NCBI GenBank assembly: GCA_034509925.1
Contig: CM067529.1
Location: forward strand, 9,504,501-9,568,500
Direction: 5' to 3'
Origin: Hirudinaria manillensis
Lineage: Eukaryota; Annelida; Clitellata; Hirudinida; Hirudinidae
DNA: 64,000 nt
Shown: positions 21,652 through 33,238 of the stretch, piece by piece
How positions within the stretch are numbered: the first letter of the stretch is position 1
How the letters are laid out: each line of letters begins with the position of its first letter
Made by a program: the position numbers and the translations under genes
Notes under the pieces: generated by a model
What the model was told of the DNA's origin: nothing
What the model saw: the letters and a program-made list of their open reading frames with translations, nothing else
The model's database searches: none

Positions 21652-22339
21652 TTTCCTATATCACTACAGCTATCGCACCAAAGACATGACTTCCTGGCTT
21701 GATTCGTGGCAAAATAAAATCTAGTCCATTACCACAATTAGAAAACTCCCGAGAACGATCGTGCGATTGCATTTTTATGTTAAATGCTCAAATAACAATC
21801 GCAGCACGAACAGCAGTGTAGCGTTCTAATACAGGAATGAGGAAGATAGTAATGAGGACTGGACCTAACAATCCTTTCACAGGAGGAAGTTTACATGCAA
21901 CGTGTTTCTGATATGTCATAAGCCTTTCAAAAGAGGAAGTTTAAATACAACGTGTTTCTGATGTGTCATTTTGTCCAATAGAACTCGTAATTTAAAGAAG
22001 TTAGTCAAAACATATCCGATATTTGCTCAAGATCTTTAACGTGTCATTTGAGGATTTAAAGAAAATTCCGCATTTTCAGAATTTTGCAGTCTGGTCAGAA
22101 TTCGTCTTCAGACATTTTTAGGTCAGAGATCCTTAACCTTTTTTGGAACATGATACAGCTTAACCCCCCCCCCCCCCGACAAAAATTTTCTCAAAATGAA
22201 ATCAGTATTTTAACAAAATTAATAGTTAATAAAAACTTTCGCGTTAATTTATTACAATTCGCGGAAAAATCACCTCGTTAACCTTTCCACAAATCCGCAA
22301 AAGTACGCCTTTCCTCCCCCAGAAAAAAATAATCATTCT
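21652..22339. other. Intergenic with a poly-C run
   Basis: The phrase CGTGTTTCTGAT(A/G)TGTCAT occurs twice about 65 bases apart (near 21900 and 21953), inside two adjacent direct repeats of about 60 bases. A run of 14 C lies at 22164-22177. No gene is supported. Confidence 0.5.
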
Positions 22340-23680
22340 TAATGCAATTAAACTTTTATCAGCTCTAGCTTTTTATGAACAAACAATTCGATCATCAGAG
22401 ATTTTTGCTGTTGATTTTCGTTTTGAATCTCGTCAACACAAGGGCTCACACTTTTAGTCAGAGCGATGAGTAAGCAGGATGATAGGGCTTTCCCACTCAA
22501 CCTGTAAGTTCTTGAGAACTGCTTGTACACATTTTTCATCTTTAGAACAAGTGGCCGATGCTCAAAGCCGATTTCCCGGAAAACGGAGCTTTGTGCGAAA
22601 AATCGAAAAACAAATTCAGAATCTGCATTGAATTATCTTTCTAAAAAAATACTGTAATAACCCGGGGTCCTCAAACTAATTATAGAAGGTCAGGTTTATT
22701 GAAAGTTGTCAGATGGCTCGGAAGATGCACGATGCTTCAAATGTCTAAGTCTTGAAATCTGCTGTTCTCTAATTCTCGCTCTACTTTCCGATACAAATCC
22801 ATTTGTCGAGGTGCATAACCAAAGAGTCTGAATAGCAACGATTAATTAATTCTCAAATTATATTGCCACTAAATTTAATTAATTATTAAATTAATTAATC
22901 GGCAATATAATTTTAATTATTCTTCAATTTATTGGATCTAGAGATCCAACAATACGTTCCGGCATTTCGCTATCGGTCACAGTACCTCAAAATGAAATCC
23001 GAACACTCCCTAAAATTTGTTTACATTGCGAACCTAAGATAACGAATGCGCTTAATTTAACAAATATTGCTAATTTTAACAAAGGTTATGTAGCATAAAT
23101 AGCTCAGATCACTATAATATGACATAATTTAGTTAGAAAAATTATTTAAATTAACGTTAAGCATGCTTTGCTTGAGCAGGCTGATGTCGCCTAAGTCACC
23201 AGTCACAAAATGAGGCAGCGCAATCAAATCCGACTTTGTGCGAAAAATTCATTAACATATTTAAAAAGAGCGCAAAAAGACCTTTCAGAAAATACACGAT
23301 ACAATTATATGGCATCGGTTTAAGATGCTCTATGACCTTATTATAAACGTTTCCCAGCAACCCGCATGAGGTCTTTCCGTCATTAGGCAAGCTTTCCTCT
23401 CCTCACTATGATTTGTGTCAAAAATCTTTTTCTGCATTCTAATAGCACGTTAAACTACCTTTCATACAATGTAAAACACAACGCTAGCGCCCCGATACAA
23501 GGCGCTCTATAACCGTATTATAAATTGACCTTAAATTCTCAGATCTTCTCTTTCCATCGTTTGATGCTTTTTCTACTCGTCACATTGGTCTGTGCGAAAA
23601 ATTGACGTTGTAGATTTTCTGAAAGTTGATTTAGAATCATTCCAATGAGAGAGAGTGTTGAAGATGTTTGAATATTCTAT
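22340..23680 (-). repeat. Degenerate repeated segments, minus strand
   Basis: A phrase TGTGCGAAAAAT recurs near 22595, 23235 and 23598. The stretches 23230-23400 and about 23470-23610 are homologous over more than 100 bases: on the minus strand both contain NDGK, then YN-VIE-L and KG, with the first reading PNDGKTSCGLLGNVYNKVIE. The second copy has stops. They look like a decayed local duplication of one unknown sequence. No family was recognised. Confidence 0.45.
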
Positions 23681-24343
23681 GTTTTGAATTTTTATGCTTT
23701 GGTTTTTGAGTATTATATCGAATCATGTTGATAATAATAAAATGAAGTTTTTCCAAAAGCTCAGTTTTATTCACTGGCAAATGTGGAAAGTTTCAAAGTT
23801 GTTGTATTTAAAGCCATATGTTAAATTAAGTGAACAGAAAGATTGATGGTGAATTCTTTATTAATAAACTAGGCAGGCGCTTCAACCGACTAATGTCTCG
23901 CTAAAGTTTATTTATACAGATTAGGCAGTGACGTTATCGTGGCAAGATGGCAGGATTTTCAAAAAAAAAGCGTATTTTTACCTCGTATAGTTGTGGCATA
24001 TATATGAAACCTATATAAAAAAAAACTCCTCTAATCAAGCACTATGTTGTATCAACATTGCAAAGCAATTGGTTAATTACTTTCAAAGAACATTTACATG
24101 ATACAAACACACATTGCATTTTTATTTATATAGATTAGTAAATTAACTTCAGTGCAATAAGTAAATTGACGAAAGTTTTAACATATATTTCAGACGACCA
24201 ATTCAGAGACATCTTTGAAATTCTGGAAGAAAGTGCGATGATGTCTGTCAGAAGTAATTTTATATTACTAGAACTGTTATATAAATAATCTGACTTAATC
24301 AGTGGCATGGTATTATTGCGACAACAAAATAATTAGTTATAAC
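23681..24343. other. AT-rich stretch with one isolated exon-like segment
   Basis: A plus-strand segment at about 24194-24256 has a TTTCAG acceptor before it and a GTAATT donor after it and reads DDQFRDIFEILEESAMMSVR. No partner exons were found, so it is not called as a gene. Confidence 0.3.
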
Positions 24344-25414
24344 CTGATGAGGACGATGTCACCTCACAGACTTCCACTACAAATGTTTTTTTAACATCTG
24401 ACGTCTCGCAAGTCCACACATATGTTCCTTCATCATATTCAGTGCAACTTTTTAACGTGATTTGTTTCATAATTGGATTCCAAGAATATTTATAATTGGA
24501 ATTAATAATTCCATGACGCATGATGAAGTCCGGCTGGGAGTCCTTCTTAAACTTAGAGGAGTTCACTTCGGGACAAGGTGATGCAAGTACGACGTCATCA
24601 CCAATGGAGCATTTTAGATGATCTAAAAATAAAGGAGAATTTTCCAGGAATTGACCACTTTATAAAAGTTAAGACTTATTAAATCCTGTAAGTGATAAAC
24701 AAGTCGGCACCTGACAGATAAATTTCCAAAAGAAACATTCTGTTAACATTGTTCCTCCCACACATCCAAACATATGTTCCTTTGTCGTCTTCATTACATT
24801 CTTTCAATATGATGTGATCTTTAAGGTCATTAAACTCGTATTTAGTGTGATTCCCCAAGTTTCCGTCATTAACAATGAACCCTCCTTGGAATAGTTTTTT
24901 GAATCTGAAGGAATCCAACCCCTCAGGGCAACAAGGACATTCAAACCTGACTTCTTGTCCGACATGGCATTTCAAAGGGATCTCTTCAGCTGAAAGCCGT
25001 ACATGGAAAAGCTTATTCAAGTTATTTATTGATTAATGATTTCTCATGCTATTGGGGTTAGGGTTAGCTTATGCAAGATTTTACTAAATCAGGGGTGATT
25101 AAGTTTAACTAAAACTAAAAGAAATTCAGCAAAATTTGTTTAAAATGAAAATGTTAATACTGATCATTTGAAAATATATTTAAAAGTGAAATTACTTCGA
25201 AAATCTTCAGCAAAAGAGTTCTTGAAGCAAGTGTTGTGTTAATAATCAGTGAGCATCATGCATGAAGTAGTCGTATGAACTTTGATTAAGCAATACAAAT
25301 CAGCTTGTGAAACAGTTTTCCACGGAAATGCCTAGAATTTCCAACCTACAACAAAGTTTGGGGCCAAAAAGTAATAAGAAATCCATGTCGTTGCAAAATA
25401 GCCAGAAGACACAT
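24344..25414 (-). CDS. Two-Ig-domain protein, copy 2 (signal exon damaged?)
   Basis: This is a paralogue of the Ig gene at 17-20 kb. Domain 1 is 24711-24989 (KCHVGQEVRFECPCCPEG, DDKGTYVWMC) and domain 2 is 24344-24622 (LKCSIGDDVVLASPCPE, YDEGTYVWTC). Both exons are exactly 279 bp with phase-1 borders. Upstream, 25346-25414 aligns with the signal-peptide exon of copy 1 (MCLLAILQRHGFLITFW), but a 2-base-type length difference brings the frame to TAG at the donor, and neither possible donor gives phase 1. So this copy may be a pseudogene, or may use another start. The intron between the Ig exons is only 88 bp here, against 2.1 kb in copy 1, where a Tc1 element inserted. No transmembrane exon was identified. 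Confidence 0.55.
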
Positions 25415-26442
25415 TTCCACAACTTTCTAATAAGAATAAATGAATTCAGACTGAAGCAGATTTTCCAAATCTTCCAAAGATAAGTCTTTCTGAGATTCGA
25501 CAGTACCTCAAGTATAGTCAAATCTCGCTACAACGCCACCTCGCTTCTATGCTACTTTTTATCGGTCCCGACAAAATTCAATACAAAATAAATTTAATAT
25601 GCCACCCCAATTCTCTTTAATGTGCCACCAGGCTCCTGACAATGTTTATCTAACCTATGAAGTTAAGAACACATTCCCAGTCATGAAAGTAATTGAGAGA
25701 CATTACCTAGTATTTTTAAGACTTGATCAGGTTAATACTTTCCCAGGACTTTTTCGTGAGGGATAATTAAGGAAGGGGATGGAACATTCCATGGAATTTG
25801 ATTGGTGGGATGGGCAAAGTTGACTGGGAGTATAAATAGAGAGTGAAGGTCAAGGATTTTATGTAAGAATTGCGAATTGGAGAGGTGTGCGTCGAAGTTA
25901 AGAGAACCACCGTGAAGTATATTCTTATCAAGAAGAATGCAATCGAGGCTGCAATCATGAACGCGATTCTTTAAAATATGTTGGCTTCCTAGTTTCTTTC
26001 CTTGGAGCCACTGACAAAATGGATCTAGCTATTAACTAGACTCAAGAAACTTCTGAGAAAGAGAATGGAAGTATTTAATGCTAAATTAATCATCCCAGCA
26101 CGAAGTAATTCTAGTTTTCGTAATCAGTACAGGAAGAGGAAGTTATTAACAAATTCAAAGGGCACGAAGTCCCAAACATGTCCTGAAAATTTCAAGTGAG
26201 AACAAGTCGAGGATGAATTGAATGATAATAAGATGAAAATTAAATCGGAACAAATAATATAATTTATAGAACTAGTTAATAAATAAATTGTTAGGTTGGA
26301 TTAAAAGCTTGTTTTTCTAAACATTGTCTGGTAGTCCAATGCATCCACTTTTGTTGTTGTCCATATTGCACATGACATTTTAAAAAATCCTCAAAATAAA
26401 ACATTCATTTTCCTTTCAACCATCCCAAACAATCAAGGAGGA
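25415..26442. other. Intergenic, no gene recognised
   Basis: A moderately GC stretch at 25750-25970 contains a minus-strand 63-codon open frame without recognisable features. Otherwise AT-rich. Confidence 0.4.
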
Positions 26443-27379
26443 CTTAGCGCTAGTGATCGACCGGGGCGACAATTTTGGCCGGGACCGGGGTAGGGGTAGT
26501 GGTTGCCGGGGGCAGCCGAGACCGGGGTTCAGGCGAGCCGGGGTTAGCCGGGGCCGGGGTTGAAGCTGGGGTTGGGGAGGCCATCTATAATAACGTTAAC
26601 TAACGGTACTTTTATTCTCTAAACATGTTGAAATCGTCAAATAATATATAAGTATGCTTATTATGTCAAAGAGATTCTGTAAAACCTGTAATTAAAAAAA
26701 ATTTCACAACAACTCTTCCACGCTACGTTGCGAAAACTTAGAAAAACATTAAATCGTTGATGGAATCTCATGAAAATCAAACGACCTGTGGGAAGAAGTA
26801 TTGAGAGAAGAAGCTTCCGAAATTACGGGAAAGAAAGCACCCGAAGCAGAGAGGGAATTGGAGGCTTACCTCTCAAAAAAGCGCATAAATAGAACGGATG
26901 ACCCACTGGCCTACTGCAAAAATTTACAGGAGCGAGTTACCAGGCTTGGCGAAGCTGGCAAGGATTTACCTAAGCCCACCTCCCAGTTCAAGTGATAGTG
27001 AACGGGAGTTTAAAGTGGCACAGTCTATTCAAAAAGGGAGAATTAGACTGTTGCCCAAAAATGTTGAAACATTAGTATTCATTAAGTATAACTTAAGAGC
27101 TCTATCGTACTCCACTAATTTGCCGGCTGTACCTGAGGACTTTAACTCTCCGAACGATATATTTTATGATTCGTCGGATGATGAATAAATTTTATTAAAG
27201 TTGACAAAGCTAAAAATTCGACTTTTGTTTACCCCCGGCTAAACCCCGGTTGAATTTAAGCCGGGGCGGGACCGGGGCCGGGGAATGTTAAAAAGCCGGG
27301 ACCGGGGCCGGGACCCCGGTGGTAAAAAAGGCCGGGGTTCAGCCGGGTCCGGGGTCCCCGGTCGTTCACTACCTAGCGC
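26443..27379 (+). mobile_element. Non-autonomous hAT element with 8-bp target duplication, GC-rich ends and a nested Tc1 fragment
   Basis: The element spans 26451-27371. The left end TAGTGATCGACCGGGG and the reverse complement of the right end TAGTGAACGACCGGGG match in all but one base. The flanking CTTAGCGC (26443-26450) and CCTAGCGC (27372-27379) form an 8-bp duplication with one change, diagnostic of hAT elements. Both ends are packed with CCGGGGCC-type repeats. Inside, 26801-27188 encodes the C-terminal hAT dimerisation region in two frames (ELEAYLSKKRINRTDDPLAY, then LARIYLSPPPSSSDSERE, then RIRLLPKNVETLVF), broken by a frameshift near 26930. About 26584-26790 is a copy of the Tc1-associated repeat (like 21291-21500), inserted in the hAT. 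Confidence 0.85.
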
Positions 27380-28895
27380 CCAACCTAACATTGCAGATAA
27401 CTGTCTTTAAATAAAATATTAGATTAATTCATTTCTAAACAATATTTTAAGTCCAACCCTTGTTTCTATTAACCCTTGGATGACCAACGGGGTACGAGTG
27501 AATTAGTCAAATTTAATTTAGAAAAAATACCAAGTTCTTTTATGAAACAAATCAAAGCATTTGACAACAAGTAAGAGGGATAGAAGTGTTGAAAATCGTA
27601 GAATTCGTTTTAGATTTGAAGTATTGAACGCGAATAGAGGGCTATAATTGTTCGGGATTGTCATTACTGCATTCATTTTTAGTAAATTTAATAAATTTAG
27701 ACATAAAAGCACGCTGCATATAAGTGCTAAAATTTCTTAACAAATTATTGAACCTGTTGGCTTTTCATATGTAAATTTGCATGTCATCTATTCATATTAG
27801 GAACAACAATTACAGCCGCATATTGAAATACAAGAAACTAAAAACTGGAAAATCCCAGCTAAATTGCGGCTAAATCAAATTTAATCAAATTGTACTATTG
27901 CACTAATTGTACTAATATTGTATAATTATTATACTATAATACTATTGTACTAATTGTACCATAATATTATTTAGTAAAAGTAATTATGTTTTCATTTCCA
28001 GATATTCATAAAACTCATAGCATCGAAACATCTGCAATCCTCTTTGTTTCGAAATTGGCTCCAATTCTTCAAACATTTGAACGAATCAGTTCGAGTTCAA
28101 TAATGAATTACACTTTGCAAGAATTTATTTAGCATTTAACGAGGTAAATATTTCTTATAATGGAGTTTATTCCACAAATAATAGTTTTCATATTTCTTTC
28201 GGTGAATATGTGTAATAGGGTGCCACTCAATGTAAGGGCCTAAATTGTATTTTTAACTTTTCTATGTTCTTTTTAGGACGTGTGTCGGACAATCGGAACC
28301 CAAATTATTGTAAAACAATCCCACTAATAATGAAAACTTAAGGATGAACATTTAAATTATTATTGCCCTTAAATATCACGTTGTCACTCCCAGGGGGTAA
28401 TGAATTAATTTTTTGAGACCTAGAAACACATGTTAAAGTTATTAGATTAAGGAATAGGAAAACAATTAAGTCCATTATAAAATGAAATGTTATGTAAATA
28501 TCAAAAACTGAAATAAAATTGGAAATGTTACTAAAACAGTTCTTTCAAGACGAGCAATTAAGATGAAAAGCACAATAACAAAACTTTTCCAACCTCCCTG
28601 GATTTCCACAAAATAGATAATTATCGAAACAATTATTTTACATAAGAAGGCTTTATTCATCATTTCATCACGAAGCATCATTTCAGTATGGCAATTTTTG
28701 AAATAGCCCGCGCTATGTTGGGGTGTGGTCTAAATATTTAAAATTGTCCAATCAAAATCTTTTGATAACCTTTAATAGCTTTAAAACTAAACGAAAATTG
28801 TAATTTTTGATTTTACAGAATTTTTGATTCATTTCATTTAAATCAATTGATTTCGAGATGCGGCAAAAGGTATATACAAATTAATAATCGCATAA
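27380..28895. other. Intergenic, AT-rich
   Basis: Contains degenerate TACTATTGTACTAATTGTA repeats near 27890-27960 and otherwise no recognisable gene or element. Confidence 0.5.
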
Positions 28896-29046
28896 AATAA
28901 AGTCAAACGAGCTTATCAACTATGAAATGATAACCAAGTGAACCTTGGTAACATACTCAACCAATGCAGTGATGGCATCGTTGCTCTGGAAGACTTTTCG
29001 CTTGTAACGTTGTCCACCAAATGCAAAATGAGATTCGTGAGCATCA
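28896..29046. repeat. Dispersed repeat block S, copy 2
   Basis: Second copy of the block at 16956-17106, same orientation. Homology stops sharply at GTGAGCATC (29037-29045). No Ig exon lies beside it here, so the block has moved independently of the Ig gene, or the Ig exons were lost. Confidence 0.7.
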
Positions 29047-29139
29047 ATTCAAGAGCATCTTGCAAGCCTTTATAGGCTATTATAGACAGAAAGTCACTAG
29101 TCATTTCTGGTAAGTCTAATCATCTTGGAGTTGTTGTAA

Positions 29140-29442
29140 TTCATGCTTATCAATCAAATGCGTGAATCTTAATTGTTTGTCATATTGTAAGCATTTTGCA
29201 TCAACTTTTCAAAGATTGAATGCCACCCCAAATCTTGACTTCAGAGGGATCCGTTCATAGAAATCATTAAAACATTTTATTTAATATAGTATTCAAAGTA
29301 TCAAACTTAAGAATTTCAGACTGTTAAATGTAACAAATGTTTTCGAAAAACCTCAAAGCAAAATGACTTAAATATTTATTAAAGTTCAACAATGACAAGG
29401 CACAATAATAATAATAGATGGCTAATTAAGGGCTCTTTAATG
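29140..29442 (+). repeat. Dispersed repeat block R, copy 2 (3' flank of kinase-like gene)
   Basis: Second copy of the block at 15781-16078, same orientation. It abuts the stop codon of the minus-strand kinase-like gene at 29437-29439, so it probably includes that gene's 3' UTR. Confidence 0.75.
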
Positions 29443-31562
29443 TACTTCACGCCTGACTGAACGAGGAGGTTTGATCCTCTTCATACACAGATCCATCCAA
29501 TTTATCCCCTGAAAACAATTAAATTAATCAAGCAATTAATAGGAACCGAAATGAAAGATGGCTCCTTACCCAAAAGAATCTTTCCTTCTTTATGCTCTTT
29601 ATAGATAATGATGAAGATGACGATGTCGTCTGCACCGGGAGATTCAATTATTATTAAGGCTTACTATTAAAGCACTTAACCTATTAAAGCGTTTAACTTG
29701 TTAAATCATTTTAACTTAAGGAATACTGTTCATTGTACATTGAACATTTCACTGTATAACACTCTCTTAAACATAAAACATAGCAGAAAAATAAAAAGCA
29801 AAATAATAAAAATAAAAAGCAAAATAATAAAAATAAAAAGCAAAATAATGAAAATAAAACGTATTGGTAACTTTCCTGGGTCAACAATTCTAACGTATCG
29901 TCATCCAACATCGCAGCATGTGGCTTCCAACCGCAGATAAATTGATCCTAACAATAAAATAAAATCATAATTTAAAAAATTCAAAGTCTCAAAGATTTTA
30001 ATTTCCAAAACTCTTAAAAGTTTTGAAGCCTTTGGTAACTTATTATTTGAAACTATTTCAATGGACGTACATCGTAATGCTATCGTGCTATCATAGTACA
30101 GGGTGTCCATAAAGTCTTTAGACAATTTTAAAAATTCATTAATATTACAACTGAAGTTGGAAATCTCCGAAATGTTTAAATAATATCAAGTAAATAGTCA
30201 AGTTTTTATTCAAAGCATTAATGTATTTCTATATGAGCCCTATTTGTAACAAGGAGGACATCTAAACGATATTCAATTTCAGTCCAAGTCCTTGTCTAAA
30301 GACTTTGTGGACACCCTGTACTGTTATGCATAGCATAAATAATTGGCTCCATTAAATATTACAAGCGAATCATTTTCTTACTTGTGACGTTAGCATCTGA
30401 AAAATGCATTGCCCGAAGTCTCTAATATCACTTCCATAGCTAATGGAATTATTATCTTTCACTTCCTCGCTGGATCCGAAATCTATGAGAACTGCGTATC
30501 CAGATTCATCCAGAACGGCATTACCAAGATGTAAATCACTTTAACAGGATAAGAACTTAAAAACTCAAATTATAAAATGGTTGACTGCCACGTCGTAAAA
30601 CTTGCAATGGATTTAAAAGTATCTCTTTCTCTGGTCTTTATTTATGAATAATAAATATTTAATAAATAATAATAAATAAATATTATTTGTTATTATTAAA
30701 TAATATTATTATTGAATAATATATTAATATTGAATAGTATATTAATATGAATAATATATTAATATTGAATAATATATTAATATTGAATAATATATTATTA
30801 TTATTGAATAATAAATAAAATTAGATTCATTGCTTAACACGGACCCATGCGTTGTTCCAATGACGAAATGGAGATGTTCCAAAGCGGAGAGCAGACAAGA
30901 GGAATAAAATCTTGCAAGAATTTTATTAAAAACCCCAACTTCTGAAAGCCAAACTTTAAGCGACGGACCCTTTAACCTTTCAAGAACCATGTACGTCTGA
31001 TCCTAAACAATGTTTACCGCTTTCATTATAGCAAACAACACGATTATGTGATAAAGTTTATCCTAGCTAGGAATATAACTGGCGTGCCCCACACAATAAT
31101 ATTATTCATAAAAATAATTTATAATTAACGTCAGAAACATTTTAGCAAGTAAAATAAAAACTGATGCTATAATAAGCACATTTTCTTTATAATAAATAAC
31201 ACGTTTATATGATAAAGATATCTCTAACTAGAAATACACAACTGACGTGCTCCATACTACATTATATCTCCTTCAGCGACAAACCTTTAGTCACACTAAC
31301 TTGCAGCCCATCCAAAAATGAGGCAATGGCTAACTATTGTACAGTTCGAATACTTAATTATTAATTATTTCCTCACGTAACAAATGATTTAACAAACTTC
31401 TAAATCCACAACTCCGAAGCACTTAACGAGCAGAGGGTGAGGTTTGGTTCTGATTCTCCTCAGAGTCCTCAACTCACGATCCAACCTCCCCAAATAATCT
31501 CCTTTCCTGGCGAGTTTCAATACTTTCAATTTTCCAGTTCGACGTTCCAAGACTTCAAGAAT
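29437..31562 (-). CDS. Protein kinase-like gene, catalytic region (5' end unresolved)
   Basis: Exons: 31398-31562 or a little longer 5', 30845-31002, 30382-30538, 29570-29629, 29437-29508; all phase-consistent. The first carries the ATP lysine in LKVLKLARK and a candidate alpha-C Glu in RLDRELRTLRRI. The second ends ALEHLHFVIGTTHG, joining HGDLHLGNAVLDE, a catalytic loop with Asp and Asn in the right places (HxDxxxxN). DFGSSEE is the magnesium-binding DFG. SDIRDFGQCIFQML is helix F. The last exons give INWMDLCMKRIKPPRSV, resembling the helix H to arginine region. Catalytic residues are thus present, but the C-lobe is short and the glycine-rich loop is unusual (FSNKILKNRFQ). An alternative reading of the last two exons, phase 1 (DDIVIFIIIYKEHK), cannot be excluded. 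Serine/threonine or tyrosine specificity is not assigned. Upstream exons may lie at 32349-32768. Confidence 0.65.
29789..29851. repeat. 21-bp minisatellite, three units
   Basis: AAAATAAAAAGCAAAATAATA repeated three times in a kinase-gene intron. Confidence 0.85.
30097..30320. mobile_element. Mariner-type MITE, 224 bp including TA duplications
   Basis: The ends TACAGGGTGTCCATAAAGTC and, reverse complemented, TACAGGGTGTCCACAAAGTC are near-perfect 29-bp inverted repeats (both continue TTTAGACAA), with one mismatch. TA at both ends fits Tc1/mariner targeting. The interior is non-coding. It lies in the intron between kinase exons 30382-30538 and 29570-29629. Confidence 0.92.
30640..30830. repeat. 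TATTAATATTGAATAA-type AT repeat in intron
   Basis: Low-complexity tract built of ATATTAATATTGAATA units between two kinase exons. Confidence 0.8.
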
Positions 31563-31599
31563 CTGAAAACGATTTTTAAGAATTTTATTACTGAACTGT

Positions 31600-32348
31600 A
31601 CCAACTATCAACCTCGGAAGTCATAATCAGAGCCCTATGATAATTTTAAAATATTTTAAATTATCTTTATTTATGAGACTATATTTAAATTATGCAAATC
31701 TTGTTAATTTTTTTATGTTAACCAAGAGCCAGTGGTACGCTTGACTATGAATTGCAGATTTGTAGCTAACGATTTAATGTGCCTCGGGAAATGCCAAATC
31801 AAACAGCCTTCTTCTTGAACACATTAAATCAAAGATCAAAGGTTTTTGACAACAGTTACTAATGGGAGCAGAAATGGATCACAAACTGAGTCGTGCAAAT
31901 GTTATTTTGCTTTATTATGTTTTGCTTAAAAATCCATTAAGCCAGGTCAAGGCCCATTGAATGCTCATCAATGGCTTTCGGCACAAAACATAAGATATTT
32001 GTTTCAGATCAAAACAGACGACTATGCGAAAACATTCCATAACAACACAAAAATAAAAAGATTGTTTTATTTTAGCGATTTGCTGCACATACTGAAAGCT
32101 TTAATTCGACTCAATATGAATGTTATCAGATATTTGAGGTTACTAGATTTCAGACATATCTAAAAGTAGAACTCGCATTCCACAGTGTACCCTAATAAGT
32201 TGCCTCGCAGATTTTATGAAAATCGACTGACAGAATTAACAGAAAATGAAAGATTTCTAAGATTTCCCTCTTGCGCATTGTCGCTATACAAATGACATAT
32301 TATTATTATTATTATTTAAAAAATGAGAACTAAAATCATGCATGAAAC
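31600..32348. other. No gene recognised between kinase exon 1 and candidate upstream exons
   Basis: AT-rich. A minus-strand phrase MCSRRRLFDLAFPEAH (near 31760-31825) is short and has no splice context. If the upstream exons belong to the kinase gene, this is intron. Confidence 0.35.
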
Positions 32349-32768
32349 CTCTTCATCCAATTTATTCAACGTTTTGAATTCCCCTCTAAACACCTCCATT
32401 AGGACATCGGTTGCACGTAGTTTTGTTGTCAGGACAACGTGCCGAGTAACACGTCACAAAGAGACCAAAGACCGGAGATCAAGGATCAGATAATTTAGGT
32501 ATTATATACATGTATATGACCTTCAACGATGCATTGACGGAGATCCTGACAAAGCAGCTGAGGATGGCACATGAAGCCGCAAGATGCGTACGTACTGCAC
32601 ATTGTCTATACCATGCATGCTTAATTTGTCGATTATACTGAACAATAAAAAACATCTTCTTCCCGATACCTTAACATCCAATACTTGTTCTCCAGTCAAT
32701 TTATAAGTCCTTACACCCCTGTCGAAGCGAACAGCAAACTTTGTTCGACAATATCTTACAATTTTGAC
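32349..32768 (-). other. Candidate upstream exons, one Tudor-like
   Basis: On the minus strand 32670-32768 is bounded by a TATCAG acceptor and a GTATCG donor and reads VKIVRYCRTKFAVRFDRGV then YKLTGEQVLDVK, which resembles the core strands of a Tudor-type domain. About 32349-32400 reads MEVFRGEFKTLNKLDEE before a GTTTCA donor. Between them a 12-codon exon-like segment (CFVRISVNASLK) is possible, but the opposite strand there also has an open exon-like piece (MTFNDALTEILTKQLRMAHE, donor GTACGT at 32589). The joins are not proved; they may be the 5' part of the kinase-like gene. Confidence 0.3.
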
Positions 32769-33238
32769 CTGATACAGTCGAGCGGTTTTCAGACTTAAAA
32801 TAATCATTAATAACTGCTTATTAATAAGTTAATGACATATACACACACATATTTACACCCCGTTTTATTACCATTTTCGTGAGATATTGAACAACACCAG
32901 ACTATAAAATGGAAGCTTAAAATAAGCAGATTACCACCAGAGCAATGCAAACACTTCTTATTGCATCGAACTACCAAGTTTACATAAATACAATGAAATC
33001 TACCACAGCATGCAACTACCCTGCTCACCACAACTCAGGCAAACAGTCAATGCTCCACAACCACACTTGATCCGCCTATGTAAATCACTTTGATGTTCTT
33101 AGCATTTGAAACTATCATCAAAGATCCTATTTATAAAAACGTGCGTTTATTCAATCAAAAATATACAAAAAACGCCTTAAAATAAACCTAGAAATAAATT
33201 ACAGAACAGCATAAGCTAAAGTCATCACAAACTTTCTT
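32769..33238. other. Spacer downstream of ZFR
   Basis: AT-rich; no gene supported. The ZFR 3' UTR should lie in the right part, just below 33239. Confidence 0.4.

Noticed and set aside
24194-24256. Plus-strand segment with acceptor and donor reading DDQFRDIFEILEESAMM
   Set aside because: Isolated; no neighbouring exon in phase was found, so it is mentioned only as exon-like.
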